Origin: Lachnospiraceae bacterium
GTDB lineage: Bacteria > Bacillota > Clostridia > Lachnospirales > Lachnospiraceae
Assembly: GCA_900763175.1 (NCBI GenBank)
Contig: CAAFJI010000200.1
Location: forward strand, 1-64,000
Length of the DNA stretch: 64,000 nt
Reading direction: 5' to 3'
Position numbers and translations under genes: made by a program. The notes beneath the pieces are model-generated. The model did no database searches and was not told where the DNA came from. It worked only from the letters and a program-made list of their open reading frames with translations. Below are positions 63,898 to 64,000 of the stretch, piece after piece (position 1 is the stretch's first letter; each line of letters opens with the position of its first letter).

Positions 63898-64000
63898 ATG
63901 TTTAAAAGAGTGAAAAAGAACAAAAAAGGTTTTACCCTTGCTGAGTTACTTATTGTTGTAGCAATTATTGCTGTGCTGGTTGCGATTAGTATTCCGATTT
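63898..64000 (+). CDS. pilA: major type IV prepilin, truncated by the window end
   Basis: Only the first 34 codons are inside the window. They give a textbook class III leader: basic residues to Gly11, then FTLAE with Glu16 at mature position 5 and the helix LLIVVAIIAVLVAISIPI. A strong AGGAGG site lies 8 bp before the ATG. It follows the GHKL-like gene by 62 bp and is probably transcribed from the tandem promoter at 63302. Closest to consensus of all prepilins here, so the likely main subunit. Confidence 0.9.
   Translation, partial: MFKRVKKNKKGFTLAELLIVVAIIAVLVAISIPI

Overview
The window looks like the chromosome of a low-to-mid GC anaerobic gut Firmicute of the Lachnospiraceae type (Blautia/Ruminococcus-like). 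Grounds: strong AGGAGG ribosome binding sites, sigma-A type promoters, a paired GlgC/GlgD ADP-glucose synthase, LacI-regulated sugar ABC operons without PTS genes, and a clostridial type IV pilus gene set with a fused PilM-PilN. Genus is inferred from gene content only. No rRNA, tRNA, CRISPR array, phage or transposase gene was seen.

Layout. 1-6.3 kb: ribose-type ABC transporter operon (binding protein, DUF2291 lipoprotein, ATPase, permease, RbsD) and a LacI regulator. 6.3-15.4 kb: ThrH-type phosphatase, phosphoglucomutase, the SbcCD nuclease, and a thiE/HAD pair. 15.8-20.1 kb: membrane protein, TetR regulator, and an FtsH-family protease operon. 20.2-21.9 kb: secreted leucine-rich-repeat/fibronectin protein. 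22.1-30.3 kb: LacI regulator and a sucrose/fructo-oligosaccharide operon (binding protein, two permeases, GH32, amylosucrase-like GH13). 30.3-40.4 kb: acetyltransferase, FliB-like protein, a REC/HD-GYP/GGDEF response regulator preceded by a G10 tract, glgCD, and a LacI-domain/GGDEF protein. 40.5-45.5 kb: two surface-glycan glycosyltransferases and a small alarmone synthetase. 45.7-64.0 kb: a type IV pilus locus running past the window edge.

The pilus locus is the most striking region. It starts with a 2,509-residue protein that has a prepilin leader at its N terminus, followed by GLUG-like repeats and Ig-like domains, so it is probably a giant tip or minor pilin-adhesin. After it come three small pilin-like proteins, PilB, PilT, PilC, prepilin peptidase, PilMN, PilO, and a LytTR regulator whose receiver domain has lost its phosphorylation residues. 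Next is a remnant GHKL ATPase-like protein, then a canonical major pilin cut by the window edge. PilB carries two intact MshEN cyclic-di-GMP motifs, which links the pilus to the two c-di-GMP proteins encoded upstream.

A family of about 165-bp hairpin repeats with CTAGAGCGTGTTTG ends is scattered through the window (five full copies, one half copy, several fragments). Its arms show compensatory base changes between copies, and its ends supply stop codons to neighbouring genes.
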